From positions 20,511 to 84,510 of the IMG/VR virus record IMGVR_UViG_3300044846_001970: a DNA stretch of 64,000 nt. One strand, given 5' to 3'. Below are positions 10,879 to 20,666 of the stretch, one piece after another. The DNA is from a virus. The translations under genes were made by a program, and so were the position numbers. The notes below the pieces were generated by a model that was not told the DNA's origin, searched no databases, and saw nothing but the letters and a program-made list of their open reading frames with translations. How positions within the stretch are numbered: the stretch's first letter is position 1; each line of letters starts with the position of its first letter.

Positions 10879-13800
10879 TATCTAGGGGAGTATTGATTTT
10901 TAGTATTGTATAATTTTAAGATCATATTTGTATCATATGAATCTGTTTTAATTAAATACATTAGATTAACCATTTGTCTAAACTTCTTTCTTTGCATCTG
11001 AGGTTTACTATAATCTACTGCAAGAGGGTTAATAGATTTCTTATAACCATTTGATTCAGTAATCCATAATTTATCTTGAGGATAATTTCCTAATAACACT
11101 GTAGTACCTGGAATAAGTTGTCCTGTTGGAGGATAACCTGAACCTACTGGAAACTCTCCTCTATCTTTAGTTATATCCCAGAATTGGTTTATTCTATATT
11201 TACTTTCTTCTTTAGAGAATAATATATCAAAGGATTGCCCTGAAGTATTTAATTTAGGATAATCTAATGATAAAGTTATATTGTTCTTAGGAAAAATATT
11301 TAAGTTTAAATAACCAGAAATTTGCTCTGTATTATAAACAACTAGTTTATCAAAATTATAATCTAATACATTAAACTGATCTACACAATAGTTATTATCT
11401 CTTCTGTAACATTCAAGAACATATTCCATTGATCTAAGAGTTGTTACAGTTTGTCCTGTGCTTACAGGAAATTCTATTTCAAATGGATATTGTACACCAT
11501 AAAAATTACAATATGTAATACAATCAAAATTATGTTTATATAAACCATTATTATGTGTACTTACAAAACTTGCTTTTGATGGTATAGTTAAGTCAGGATG
11601 CCAGTCATGAAAGCTAATCCAAAATTTACTTTTAGGATCATAACTTACTGTAAATGAAGCATCTTCAAAAATCATTGGATCTCCTAATGGTAAGTAAAGT
11701 GGTGATGTAGGATTACCTGCTGAATCTGTTGGTGTATATTGGAAAGAACTATTTCTACCATCATTTATATAAATAACTTTGCCATCTAATAAATTACCTT
11801 GACTATCAAACTTTTTAAGTTTATAATCTTTTTTACAAAAATATAGTACTGAATTATAGTTATCATAAATTGCTTGAGTACCTACACCAGAAACAGGATT
11901 ATCTAAATAAGGATATTCAGGAAAGTCTTCTGTTAATTTACATGGTAAGAATTCATCAAACCACCATTTCATACCAGCTTGATTTATTTCTTGTAAACCT
12001 TCTCCATAAGTAAATACTTTACCTTGATCTTGTGATATATAATAAAGACCAGCAGGAGTTGATATTACAGATAATTTTCCTTGACAAGAACCATACATAT
12101 ATGGAGTATCTGCCACAACAATATTTTGTGCTTCTTTTGAAAACAAACCTCCATCACCAATAATAACTTTTGTTCCTGAGCCATCCATTTCTAATGTATC
12201 AACTCCTTGGAATACTTGAGGACTATCATTTTTAAATGTTAAAAAAGCTCCTGTTTTAGCAAATGTCTTAACTGAACTAACTTGACTAATAAACTTTTTT
12301 CTATTAAATGGTAAAAATATAAACCAGTTATCTGTAGGAGCATCATCTGAAATACCTAATGAATAAGTAATAACATTTGGTAAATAAGTATAACATAGTT
12401 GAGAAACTAATGGATCATAGTATGTACTTTGTAAAAAACCAAAAGATGTAAATCTATTTGTTAATCTAACAATGCTTAATGAAAAATCATAAATATAAAA
12501 GTTACCTTCTGTAGCTGTTAGTTTATCCATTCTAAATAATGTATTTAGATCTGTAAACATATAAGGTTGGTAACACTTTTCAAAATCAAATGTACCTACT
12601 TCTCTAAAGTCAAGTAATACATCTGATTCTACTACAAAGTCCCTTACTCCTGATGCAGAAAGATAAAAATAAGAATCTTTAGCAAATGTAAATCCTGGAT
12701 AAGGACTTGGATCATCATTAGTTCTATTATAATTTTTACTATCTAAATTAAAATAATCATTTGGAAAAAATCCATAACCTGTTGTGTTACCTTGAATTAG
12801 GTTAGACCATGCAGTAAAATTTGTAACTTGTAATTCTGCTACACTATACTTTTCACTGTTTGCCCAATATCTTGGCTCAGGAATCATTTGATTATTAAAA
12901 TAATTATAAGGATATCCATTAGGATCTCCATATAACCAATCATAAAAAAAGAACATTGGATTCTTTTCTGTAAATCTAGTTACATAAGTATCTCCATTAA
13001 ATAACTCTATAGTATTTTGAATTACTCTTTTATTATATGCTATTGTAACTACTGTACCATTTGGTTGTGTAACAGTAACATTAAAATCTTGAGATGGTAA
13101 AACAGGTATGTTTTGTTCACAAGGAGTAATAGGTAATTGTATAATTGAATTTAATTGTCCATACTGATCATCTAAGTCTACTTTGATTGCAGCATAGTGA
13201 CTTGCTATTGGAACACTAAATTCAATACTCTTTTCCCTTTCATTAATTTTTGGACCAAAATTATTACCTATATTAGGTAGCTCATCATCAAACATTCCAA
13301 GACTTCCTAATGATAAATCTTGTCCAGTTAAAAATTTAGGACCATCTGTTTGATTATTGTTTGCAGTTTCTGTTCTTAATACAAGTAACTTAGGTCTCTT
13401 ATAATTATTAATTGTATAACTATCAATATTACCTGTTACAGTATTTGTATAATTTTTAATTTCTTGAGATGTATTTGTAAACATATAAATACCATCAGCA
13501 ACTTTAAATCTTTTTGTGTCAGTATTAGAAGGTGTAGTATATACATCATATAGACCATGTCCTAAAAGTTGTAAAGCTTGTTGTCTATATGTACCTACAG
13601 CATACATTAAATCTACTGCAGCTTGAGCACCTTCTTGAAAATAATATGCTAATTGTGATAAGTCACCCCCAAAATTAATTAAAACATTAACCCATGATGG
13701 TAACATTTGCATACCTGTTAATTCTGCAGTATAACTTTGTGGAGTTAAATTACCACCAGCATTTAATATACTAGTATTATTAGTTTGATAAATATTACCT

Positions 13801-16289
13801 AATAACTCTGTTCCAGCAAATGCATCTAATAAAGATCCACCACCACTTCCATAACCTGCTATAGCTGACTCAAAAGCACTTTCAATACCACTAACTACAC
13901 CTGCAGCAATAGAATTTGTTTGTATACCTACTGTTGAATTACCTGCAGCTGCTGCAAATGTCCATTGTAAACCATATTGTGATGTAAAACCTCCAGAAGG
14001 ATAATTAATTTGTTTTTTACCACCAGACTTTAATAACACATCTATTAAACCAGCTACTAGTATTAAAAATAAAGCATCACTAGTCATTAACTTAAACTTA
14101 GGATGACCTTGTGGTTCAATAAATTGTTGTCTTGCTTGACCAGATAAATGGCCATACATCTTTAATTCATTTGTAGCAAGATAAGGATTTCTAAAACTTA
14201 CATCAGGTGAATGAAAACTAATAATGTTTTTTGGCATACTAACATTAACAACATCATTATTCTGCTTGGTTGATTTTATAAAAGGATCATTATATTGATA
14301 GTTATGGTGAGCAGGATTTGTACTATTTCCTAATGGGATAATAGTATTATAAGGATAGTTAGCATATAATCCTTTTCTAGTATTTGCAGGTACACCTTGT
14401 CTTCTGTAATCTCTAAAGTTATTTATCATACCTTTAGCAATAACAGTTTTATTTCCTTCTCTAGATCCTCTTAAAATTTCATAACCTACAAGTCCAGGAA
14501 TATCAATACCATTATTATCTTTTGGGATCATAATGTTATTAAACTTTACTCCCATTATTCTTATAAATAAAGCTCCTGTAGTAACATCTTTTCTAAAATG
14601 ATTAGAACCAGTAGCTGTACTTACTAAACCAGAAACATTATCATAAATTAAATTTTCAGGAAACTTATGATGTCTAATTGGTGTGCCACATAAATCATAA
14701 TTAAGACTTGGCACATTATATACACCACTCCATTGATGATAACTTGCATTATAAATATCTGGTCTATTATCTGGATATATTTCACTAGACTGCCAGTAAC
14801 CCATATCTCCAGTACCAATAACTACACCTCCATCAGATAATACTGTATTAGGTGAAGGAAAGTTTTGAGTAGCTGTATTTATAGTTTCAAATAAAAGAAT
14901 ATCTCCTGGAAAACTATTTGCATCAGAATAACTTCCATTTTCAAATTGATTTGGATTTGGTCCCCATTGTCTTGGTCCTCTTCCTGGTATATGATAAGAT
15001 GCTGTTTTATCTCCTGTATTATAGACCCATCTAATAAAGAAAGAATAAACTTCATCTCTCATGTAGTTTGTTTTACTACCTCCTTTAAAATAATAATCAG
15101 ATGGATATTCAACAGCAACCCATTCTGATGTAATTAAATTTGCTAATGGTTGATAATTAAAATCAAACTTAGATGTTGGTCCTATTCTTAATAAAAAATT
15201 ATTAAGTTGTGTCATTTGATCTGACTTTTCAAATATAGGTTGTATTATTCCTATAAGAGATACAGGAACACTTTCAAGACTAGGAGCATAAGCATCTATT
15301 GCAATTCTACTTGTTCTAGTTGAATAGTATCCAATTTCTCTTCCTATGGTATTCTCATTAATATTTGCTACTAAAACAAAAACAAATTCATCAAAGTTAT
15401 CTGAATCTGCAGTAACATTAAGAACTAAAGATCCCTGTGCTCCATTAACAGTATATACAGGTTGAACATTACTTGGTGCAAAATAATCAGTTACCTTTTC
15501 TCCTTTTATAGTATATGCTATTACTGCATAGTAACTACCATTTTCTAATGCTCCTGATCCATTTCCAATTTCTAAATTAAGACATGGTGTTTGCATTAAT
15601 CTTGCTAATCTTGTTGCATCACAATCTAAAGTATTAAGATCAACACAAATATTACAAGAACTAACTACACTACAGAATTGATCCCATTGAACTCCAGGCC
15701 ATAAAATTTTTGTAGCTGGGTCTAATATGTTAATATAATAATTTACATTAGCTCCTGGTCCAGCCCAAATATATTCAGAAAGTGAAGGCCATAGTTGTGA
15801 ATCTCCAATATTTAAATATCTATCTGGATTAAGTCCATCAGCCCAATATGCTTGCCATGAACAATCTTGTAATTGTCTTGTTGCTCCAGAGATAAGATTA
15901 GTTTTACTAAAACCTAAACACTTATCTTGAACAATTGGTCTATAGATACAACTCTCTTCATCAAATATACCAATCTCTGACATAGCAGACATAATAGATA
16001 TATCTGTAATATGTGCTGCTGTAAAGATGAGCCACTTATCACTAAACAAATGTATGGTGCCTATTATATATTTATAAGGAGCTACTATTGTTGCTCCTGC
16101 TGTTGCACATAATACATTTGCTGATTCATTAGATATAGTTCCAACATCTCCTTCAGAAGTATTGTTTACTGCATTTCTAGCATGAGTCCACATTCCTTCT
16201 CCAAGAAAACCTTGATCAGAATCTTTATTAAGACCTTTAATAAAAGTAGATAACTTATCTAATCCGCTACTTGCTTCTTCTTTTGCCAT
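10878..16289 (-). CDS. large tail protein, muzzle/stabilization-like (1803 aa)
   Basis: This very large, mostly beta-rich protein has few charged runs and many Tyr, Asn, Ser and Thr residues. The N-terminus (LSTFIKGLNKDSDQGFLGEG, then WTHARNAVNN) resembles the conserved start of the big tail protein of crAss-like phages, which forms the distal tail 'muzzle' or stabilization assembly. It follows two short connector-type genes, with 1-base stop/start overlaps on both sides (TAATG), so the block 18003-4558 is probably one coupled operon. No lytic motif is visible. The family assignment rests on N-terminal resemblance, size and position, and the precise structural role is inferred. Confidence 0.75.
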   Translation of the reverse strand: MAKEEASSGLDKLSTFIKGLNKDSDQGFLGEGMWTHARNAVNNTSEGDVGTISNESANVLCATAGATIVAPYKYIIGTIHLFSDKWLIFTAAHITDISIMSAMSEIGIFDEESCIYRPIVQDKCLGFSKTNLISGATRQLQDCSWQAYWADGLNPDRYLNIGDSQLWPSLSEYIWAGPGANVNYYINILDPATKILWPGVQWDQFCSVVSSCNICVDLNTLDCDATRLARLMQTPCLNLEIGNGSGALENGSYYAVIAYTIKGEKVTDYFAPSNVQPVYTVNGAQGSLVLNVTADSDNFDEFVFVLVANINENTIGREIGYYSTRTSRIAIDAYAPSLESVPVSLIGIIQPIFEKSDQMTQLNNFLLRIGPTSKFDFNYQPLANLITSEWVAVEYPSDYYFKGGSKTNYMRDEVYSFFIRWVYNTGDKTASYHIPGRGPRQWGPNPNQFENGSYSDANSFPGDILLFETINTATQNFPSPNTVLSDGGVVIGTGDMGYWQSSEIYPDNRPDIYNASYHQWSGVYNVPSLNYDLCGTPIRHHKFPENLIYDNVSGLVSTATGSNHFRKDVTTGALFIRIMGVKFNNIMIPKDNNGIDIPGLVGYEILRGSREGNKTVIAKGMINNFRDYRRQGVPANTRKGLYANYPYNTIIPLGNSTNPAHHNYQYNDPFIKSTKQNNDVVNVSMPKNIISFHSPDVSFRNPYLATNELKMYGHLSGQARQQFIEPQGHPKFKLMTSDALFLILVAGLIDVLLKSGGKKQINYPSGGFTSQYGLQWTFAAAAGNSTVGIQTNSIAAGVVSGIESAFESAIAGYGSGGGSLLDAFAGTELLGNIYQTNNTSILNAGGNLTPQSYTAELTGMQMLPSWVNVLINFGGDLSQLAYYFQEGAQAAVDLMYAVGTYRQQALQLLGHGLYDVYTTPSNTDTKRFKVADGIYMFTNTSQEIKNYTNTVTGNIDSYTINNYKRPKLLVLRTETANNNQTDGPKFLTGQDLSLGSLGMFDDELPNIGNNFGPKINEREKSIEFSVPIASHYAAIKVDLDDQYGQLNSIIQLPITPCEQNIPVLPSQDFNVTVTQPNGTVVTIAYNKRVIQNTIELFNGDTYVTRFTEKNPMFFFYDWLYGDPNGYPYNYFNNQMIPEPRYWANSEKYSVAELQVTNFTAWSNLIQGNTTGYGFFPNDYFNLDSKNYNRTNDDPSPYPGFTFAKDSYFYLSASGVRDFVVESDVLLDFREVGTFDFEKCYQPYMFTDLNTLFRMDKLTATEGNFYIYDFSLSIVRLTNRFTSFGFLQSTYYDPLVSQLCYTYLPNVITYSLGISDDAPTDNWFIFLPFNRKKFISQVSSVKTFAKTGAFLTFKNDSPQVFQGVDTLEMDGSGTKVIIGDGGLFSKEAQNIVVADTPYMYGSCQGKLSVISTPAGLYYISQDQGKVFTYGEGLQEINQAGMKWWFDEFLPCKLTEDFPEYPYLDNPVSGVGTQAIYDNYNSVLYFCKKDYKLKKFDSQGNLLDGKVIYINDGRNSSFQYTPTDSAGNPTSPLYLPLGDPMIFEDASFTVSYDPKSKFWISFHDWHPDLTIPSKASFVSTHNNGLYKHNFDCITYCNFYGVQYPFEIEFPVSTGQTVTTLRSMEYVLECYRRDNNYCVDQFNVLDYNFDKLVVYNTEQISGYLNLNIFPKNNITLSLDYPKLNTSGQSFDILFSKEESKYRINQFWDITKDRGEFPVGSGYPPTGQLIPGTTVLLGNYPQDKLWITESNGYKKSINPLAVDYSKPQMQRKKFRQMVNLMYLIKTDSYDTNMILKLYNTKNQYSPR

Positions 16290-17344
16290 TATATAACTCT
16301 TGTTGCATTAGGATTTGGTCTGTATGTATTTGCTGGTCTATTAGAATTAAACATATCATAATACTTAGAATACTGTGCTCTTCTATTAGTCCACCATAAT
16401 TTTTCCATTTCTTTAAAGTTAGGAGTATTTACTAAACTTAAAGCATTATTTCTAGCAGACTTAACTCTTTGTTCTACTAACTGCATTCTTTGTGATACAT
16501 CTTCTCCATTTAAATAAAGATTTTCAAGTATTCTTTGTTTAAATGAATACTCATAATATTCATTAAGAAGATCATGATCTGGAACTAATAACTGTCCATC
16601 ATCTGTCTCCATTTGACCTTGATAATTTAAATAAACTTTTCCTGTTTCAAAAGTAGTAAATAAAAAACCACCTTGTATCCAACCTTCATTATTAGTATTC
16701 TGATATAAGTTAGGGCAATTACAATCAATACCTTGACTTTGTCTCATCCTTAAAGGTAAAAGACTTTTGTATGTTCTTGTTTGAGATGAATTGACTACTT
16801 GAATAAGTTCCCATTTTTCTCCTTTACAGTTCATAAAAACTCTTGGTCTAATACAAGTATCCCCATAAGGACTTAAAGGGTCATAGGATGTAGGTATAGT
16901 AGGTGTAGGGCAAGTAGTATCACAACTGTTATTCATGCAAGCTGCTGTATGATTACATGGATTTGCATTACATACTGCACAGTTTACAGTTATAGGAGCA
17001 CACACATCTACATTAGCAGGTACTTCTACATAAGGAACTTCTTGCATATTAGTACCACCAGTCATTCCACCATAACCAACACTTACTGTATAGTCATTAC
17101 AAATGAAGGCATAATTAAAAGTATAAAAATCATCAGGTAATTTTACTCTACCATGAGTTACATCTAGTATAACTTCTTTAGTTTGATTAATTCTTAAACC
17201 TAAATCATAGTTTATTTTTTTAGCTAATTTGATAAGTTGTTGAGGCTCTATCATATTCTCTAAAGCAAATGTGTTTAGATCAATAGTAACATCTTCCAGC
17301 AACTGGTCAAATGTTCTATATTTAAGTGTATAATTAAAATCCAT
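16289..17344 (-). CDS. tail tube / ring-type connector protein (351 aa)
   Basis: The N-terminus (FDQLLEDVTIDLNTFALENM, then a helix with PQQLIKLAKKINYDLGLRI) and the following VKLPDDFY segment resemble the conserved connector or tail-tubular protein of crAss-like phages. A Cys-rich loop near residues 125-165 (CAPITVNCAVCNANPC and nearby) may bind metal. The C-terminal third is helical and basic. It is coupled by a 1-base overlap to the muzzle-like gene after it and the 219-aa gene before it. I infer a ring protein between portal and distal tail; the exact ring is not determinable here. Confidence 0.7.
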   Translation of the reverse strand: MDFNYTLKYRTFDQLLEDVTIDLNTFALENMIEPQQLIKLAKKINYDLGLRINQTKEVILDVTHGRVKLPDDFYTFNYAFICNDYTVSVGYGGMTGGTNMQEVPYVEVPANVDVCAPITVNCAVCNANPCNHTAACMNNSCDTTCPTPTIPTSYDPLSPYGDTCIRPRVFMNCKGEKWELIQVVNSSQTRTYKSLLPLRMRQSQGIDCNCPNLYQNTNNEGWIQGGFLFTTFETGKVYLNYQGQMETDDGQLLVPDHDLLNEYYEYSFKQRILENLYLNGEDVSQRMQLVEQRVKSARNNALSLVNTPNFKEMEKLWWTNRRAQYSKYYDMFNSNRPANTYRPNPNATRVI

Positions 17345-18003
17345 TATCTAAGAGTATTTTGACTATCATCAGCACCATCTGTTGGTATTGACATAGACAT
17401 AGTTAATTCTTTAATTACCATTTGTTCTACTTCAGAAAATAAATACTCTGGAATATTATAACTTTCATTTTGTCTAGTCATACAATCTTCTTCACAAATT
17501 TCTACTTTGTTTTCAAAAATAGCTTCCATCCTTATTGCTTCCCAATCTATATTAGGACAATAGATATATCCATTTAAATACCAAAAGTATCTTCTTGTAT
17601 TGTATTTGAAAGTTGTTGATTTTGTAATAGACACCCAAGTCCCTGGTTCTGTTCTAAACATTTCTATAGAACCATCTATAGAAGATGTAGTACGTATAAT
17701 AGGACCAAACATACCATCTAGTATACTTGGTAATTTATCTTTTGATCTTTTAAAATAACATTCAGAATAAACTCCAACACATCCAGCTTCTACTTTATCT
17801 ACATCTATTAGTTCTATATAAGGTAGAACTTGAAAGATCTGACTCATCTTCATTAACCTGAATTGATTGTCTTCTCTTTTAATTAAAGTCTTTGCATATT
17901 TTTGTATTGCAAAATAAATAGTTCTATCTGTTAAGAAAGGATCTTCCTTAACTGCCTTTAGAACATTTCTAACTCTTGATATGGCTTCTCCAATTGTTGT
18001 CAT
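17344..18003 (-). CDS. tail connector/ring protein (219 aa)
   Basis: An N-terminal helix (TIGEAISRVRNVLKAVKEDP) is followed by a DRTIYFAIQKYAKTLIKRED segment, then a beta-rich middle and a helical C-terminus. I recall this arrangement from short structural proteins in the conserved tail module of crAss-like phages. It begins 4 bases inside the end of the preceding 193-aa gene (ATGA-type overlap) and ends at the ATG of the 351-aa gene, so its dosage is tied to both. The role as a ring or stopper protein is inferred from context. Confidence 0.65.
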   Translation of the reverse strand: MTTIGEAISRVRNVLKAVKEDPFLTDRTIYFAIQKYAKTLIKREDNQFRLMKMSQIFQVLPYIELIDVDKVEAGCVGVYSECYFKRSKDKLPSILDGMFGPIIRTTSSIDGSIEMFRTEPGTWVSITKSTTFKYNTRRYFWYLNGYIYCPNIDWEAIRMEAIFENKVEICEEDCMTRQNESYNIPEYLFSEVEQMVIKELTMSMSIPTDGADDSQNTLR

Positions 18004-18581
18004 AGGTCAAACTCATTATAATTTTCTAAAGCAATTTTTTGTTTCTTTAATATTATATCTTTTAAAATAGCTTTTTGATATGTAAGTCTAAGTTTTGTGG
18101 TCGCATCTACTACAACATACATATTCCAATTTTCTGGATAACTTTTAGCAACAGCTCTTTTAAATTCTCTACATGCTACAAAACTCCAAAATTCTCTATT
18201 TTTCATTTTATGTTTTGGGGCATGACTTGTAAAAAAAATCTTTGCTAGTTTACCATCTGATTCCCAATTCCTATTTGTTACAGTAACTCCATATTTGTTA
18301 GATTTAGCAAAGTCAATATTTTGTTTCTTACTTTCTTGACATGTACCAATAAATAACCAACCTATTGTTTCTGGAAGTTGAACTCCATCTCTTTTATCTA
18401 TAACAGTTTTATAAACAGCATTATTAAAATTCTTTACTATATTTTTTAATAACCCATCATCTATATTTTTATACTTAGTATGTTTTTCTTTAAACTTTTT
18501 AAAAAACTCTTTATTTAGAACATTATAACTGTCCGGTCTAAATCTTGGAGCTTTAACATCTGGCTTTTTAAATTCTTTCAT
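18000..18581 (-). CDS. conserved tail-module protein (193 aa)
   Basis: This is a basic protein with an N-terminal Lys-rich segment (FKKPDVKAPRFRPDSYNVLN), a helical centre and a compact C-terminal half containing SHAPKHKMKNREFWSFV. It is the first gene of the coupled tail operon and lies after a terminator hairpin and behind a late promoter motif. The TGA stop overlaps the start of the next gene. I do not recognise an enzymatic motif. By position it is a tail-assembly or virion protein of the crAss-like structural module. Confidence 0.6.
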   Translation of the reverse strand: MKEFKKPDVKAPRFRPDSYNVLNKEFFKKFKEKHTKYKNIDDGLLKNIVKNFNNAVYKTVIDKRDGVQLPETIGWLFIGTCQESKKQNIDFAKSNKYGVTVTNRNWESDGKLAKIFFTSHAPKHKMKNREFWSFVACREFKRAVAKSYPENWNMYVVVDATTKLRLTYQKAILKDIILKKQKIALENYNEFDL

Positions 18582-18590
18582 ACTATACTA

Positions 18591-18604
18591 TTTAATATAC
18601 TAAA
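18591..18604 (-). promoter_or_regulatory. late-arm promoter motif
   Basis: The minus strand reads TTTAGTATATTAAA here, 10-23 bases before the ATG of the 193-aa gene. A transcription unit starting here would follow the terminator at 18642-18663. Confidence 0.55.
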
Positions 18605-18641
18605 AATAAATGACTTTAGCAAATATAGGTATAAAAACAAA

Positions 18642-18663
18642 ACCTCCCACAAGTGTGAGAGGT
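18642..18663 (-). terminator. rho-independent terminator after fibre genes
   Basis: On the minus strand ACCTCTCAC, a 4-base loop and GTGGGAGGT form a stem with one mismatch, followed by TTTTGTTTTT. It closes the unit ending with the 78-aa fibre-like gene. Confidence 0.8.
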
Positions 18664-18705
18664 CTGTCTGTTGTTACAGAAACCAACAACTGCAACTTTA
18701 TTTTT

Positions 18706-18942
18706 TTATGCACAGAAATGTGCTACTATTAAAGCTAATGCATCTGCCATAGATGTATTAGTAGGAACTACTTCTACTAAACCACACATAATTGGATCAC
18801 CAGTATATATAGTACACTGAGCATCTGTTACTGTGTAACATGGTTCTGGATCAGGACATCCTCCTGGGGTTGGGCATGGAGCTGGACTAACTAAAAAGCT
18901 ATCTTTACATCCACATTCTTTACAAGTATATTTTGTTGCCAT
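18706..18942 (-). CDS. mini tail-fibre anchor-like protein, Cys-rich (78 aa)
   Basis: Ten cysteines in 78 residues. The N-terminus carries a CxxCGC ribbon, then a Pro/Cys linker. The C-terminal half (IYTGDPIMCG, then SMADALALIVAHFC) parallels the conserved start of the adjacent 561-aa fibre, where a 'GP..PCI' turn precedes DTISDVVEALALELC. I infer a stand-alone copy of the virion-attachment module, either a short accessory fibre or a remnant of fibre duplication. It sits between the 561-aa fibre and a terminator. Confidence 0.65.
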   Translation of the reverse strand: MATKYTCKECGCKDSFLVSPAPCPTPGGCPDPEPCYTVTDAQCTIYTGDPIMCGLVEVVPTNTSMADALALIVAHFCA

Positions 18943-18953
18943 AATTTAAATTA

Positions 18954-20639
18954 TTAAGTACAAGGTACAGGAGTTGGTATTAAAGTTTCACAAGGTCCTA
19001 TGTAAGACATAAGTCCTGATAATTGAATTATAAATCCACCAAGTTGATCAGCATGACCAGCATTTTGAGTAAAGGCCCAAGTATCAGCATCACCTGTAAG
19101 ACTAGGTGAATATGCACCTGCTGCTGTAGCATTATAACTTGAGGGTGCAGTTGGTGTAAAAGTTGGTATATTTTCACCAGATATAATATTACTTATCACA
19201 CTTCTACTTATAGCACTATATTCAATACCAGATCCTGCACTTGCATATGATTCATCATATAAAGGCCCAGATATTTGTAATACACCAGAACTTGAAATAG
19301 AAACACCTACTAAAGAATTTAAACCAGCATTTATATTACCTGTAGTTCTTACTGTTCTTTGAATAATCTGTCTTGTACCTAAAACATAACTTCCATCTAA
19401 TGTATTACCTACTGGTATAACTGATGTAGGAATTACTGAATTACCTTTATTAAACCTAAGACCAATTGCAGTACCTGCCGCCCATACACCACCATTATAT
19501 CCTATTAATAAACATGAGTCAGCTGCATTAACAGAAGTAATAGTATTAAATGTATTTCCGTATGCTAATGGAACATAATCATCTGCATCATTTGATGTAT
19601 TAATAACACCTCCCGCACCAAAACTTGCATTTCCCATAGGAACAACAGCATATCCTCTAAAATGAATTACATTACCAATTCTTCTACATTGTGGTCTACC
19701 TGGATTAGCAGACATAAAAGCAAATCCTGATAAATTAACCCATCCTGTATCTTGAACATTTGCGGTTAATACCCCAGTTGTAAAATCTAAATTAACAGAG
19801 TTTGTATCTTGTACACTTAAAGGTGTACTAGTTATTTGACAAAGAGCAATCCATATATTAGTTATACTTTCTGCTAAAGTTGTTGGAGTTGCTGTCCAAT
19901 TTGGATTAGATGTAATGTCTGTACTAAAACTACAATCAGGAACTAATGAAGTTCCAATTTGAGATATAGTTCCTAATACACCCATTAAACTACAATAACC
20001 ATTAGTAGTGTTATTAATTAATTGATCAAGAACAATATCTAATGAGTATGAATTACCAGAAAGTAAAGTTCCAATATTACAATTAATAACAATACTTGGA
20101 ATTGGAATAGCTGGTGGAGGTGTATCTTCTAATGCAGTTACTCTTATTAATAAATTACTTATCTGTAAATTAATATTAGATATGTCTGTAATGATTGAAC
20201 AAATTCTTAATCCTATTGCATTAACATAATCTACTAATTGCATAGTAGTTTGTGTTCCTATTACAAAACATGGAGCTACACTTACTACACAATCAGGACA
20301 TCCTGTTAAATCTGCTGAACTACTTCTAGTTGAAAATGCATCACTTCTAGCTAAAGTTGTATCAATATTTTCTAAAGCACAAATTCTATCAATTAAAAAT
20401 TGTATTAATGTAACAAAATCTTTTGGTCCACAAGCAGTAATATCAAAGCATGTAAGATCATAATTTTTTATATCTAATATATCTAATATACCACATAGTT
20501 CTAAAGCAAGTGCTTCTACTACATCTGATATAGTGTCTCCTTTACATAACTTAATACATGGAAGATCTGGACCTTGCCAAATGACACAGTTTGATGAAAT
20601 TGGGCTACAAGGAGAGTTATCGTAATTTAAAGGTTTCAT
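18954..20639 (-). CDS. tail fibre protein (561 aa)
   Basis: The N-terminus (NSPCSPISSNCVIWQGPDLP, then CIKLCKGDTISDVV) is the conserved Cys-rich anchor that I recognise in crAss-like tail fibres. Short helical, trimer-like segments with spaced cysteines follow (residues ~60-240), then a Ser/Thr/Gly-rich beta region ending near residue 561 with VPCT. The C-terminal half is the likely distal, receptor-facing part. It has its own late promoter motif and is followed by a mini-fibre gene and a terminator, so it may be expressed apart from the 982-aa gene upstream. Confidence 0.8.
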   Translation of the reverse strand: MKPLNYDNSPCSPISSNCVIWQGPDLPCIKLCKGDTISDVVEALALELCGILDILDIKNYDLTCFDITACGPKDFVTLIQFLIDRICALENIDTTLARSDAFSTRSSSADLTGCPDCVVSVAPCFVIGTQTTMQLVDYVNAIGLRICSIITDISNINLQISNLLIRVTALEDTPPPAIPIPSIVINCNIGTLLSGNSYSLDIVLDQLINNTTNGYCSLMGVLGTISQIGTSLVPDCSFSTDITSNPNWTATPTTLAESITNIWIALCQITSTPLSVQDTNSVNLDFTTGVLTANVQDTGWVNLSGFAFMSANPGRPQCRRIGNVIHFRGYAVVPMGNASFGAGGVINTSNDADDYVPLAYGNTFNTITSVNAADSCLLIGYNGGVWAAGTAIGLRFNKGNSVIPTSVIPVGNTLDGSYVLGTRQIIQRTVRTTGNINAGLNSLVGVSISSSGVLQISGPLYDESYASAGSGIEYSAISRSVISNIISGENIPTFTPTAPSSYNATAAGAYSPSLTGDADTWAFTQNAGHADQLGGFIIQLSGLMSYIGPCETLIPTPVPCT

Positions 20640-20654
20640 ATCTTTTCTATTAAT

Positions 20655-20666
20655 ATAATATACAAA
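20655..20666 (-). promoter_or_regulatory. late-arm promoter motif
   Basis: The minus strand reads TTTGTATATTAT in the short gap between the stop of the 982-aa gene and the ATG of the 561-aa fibre. Confidence 0.55.
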
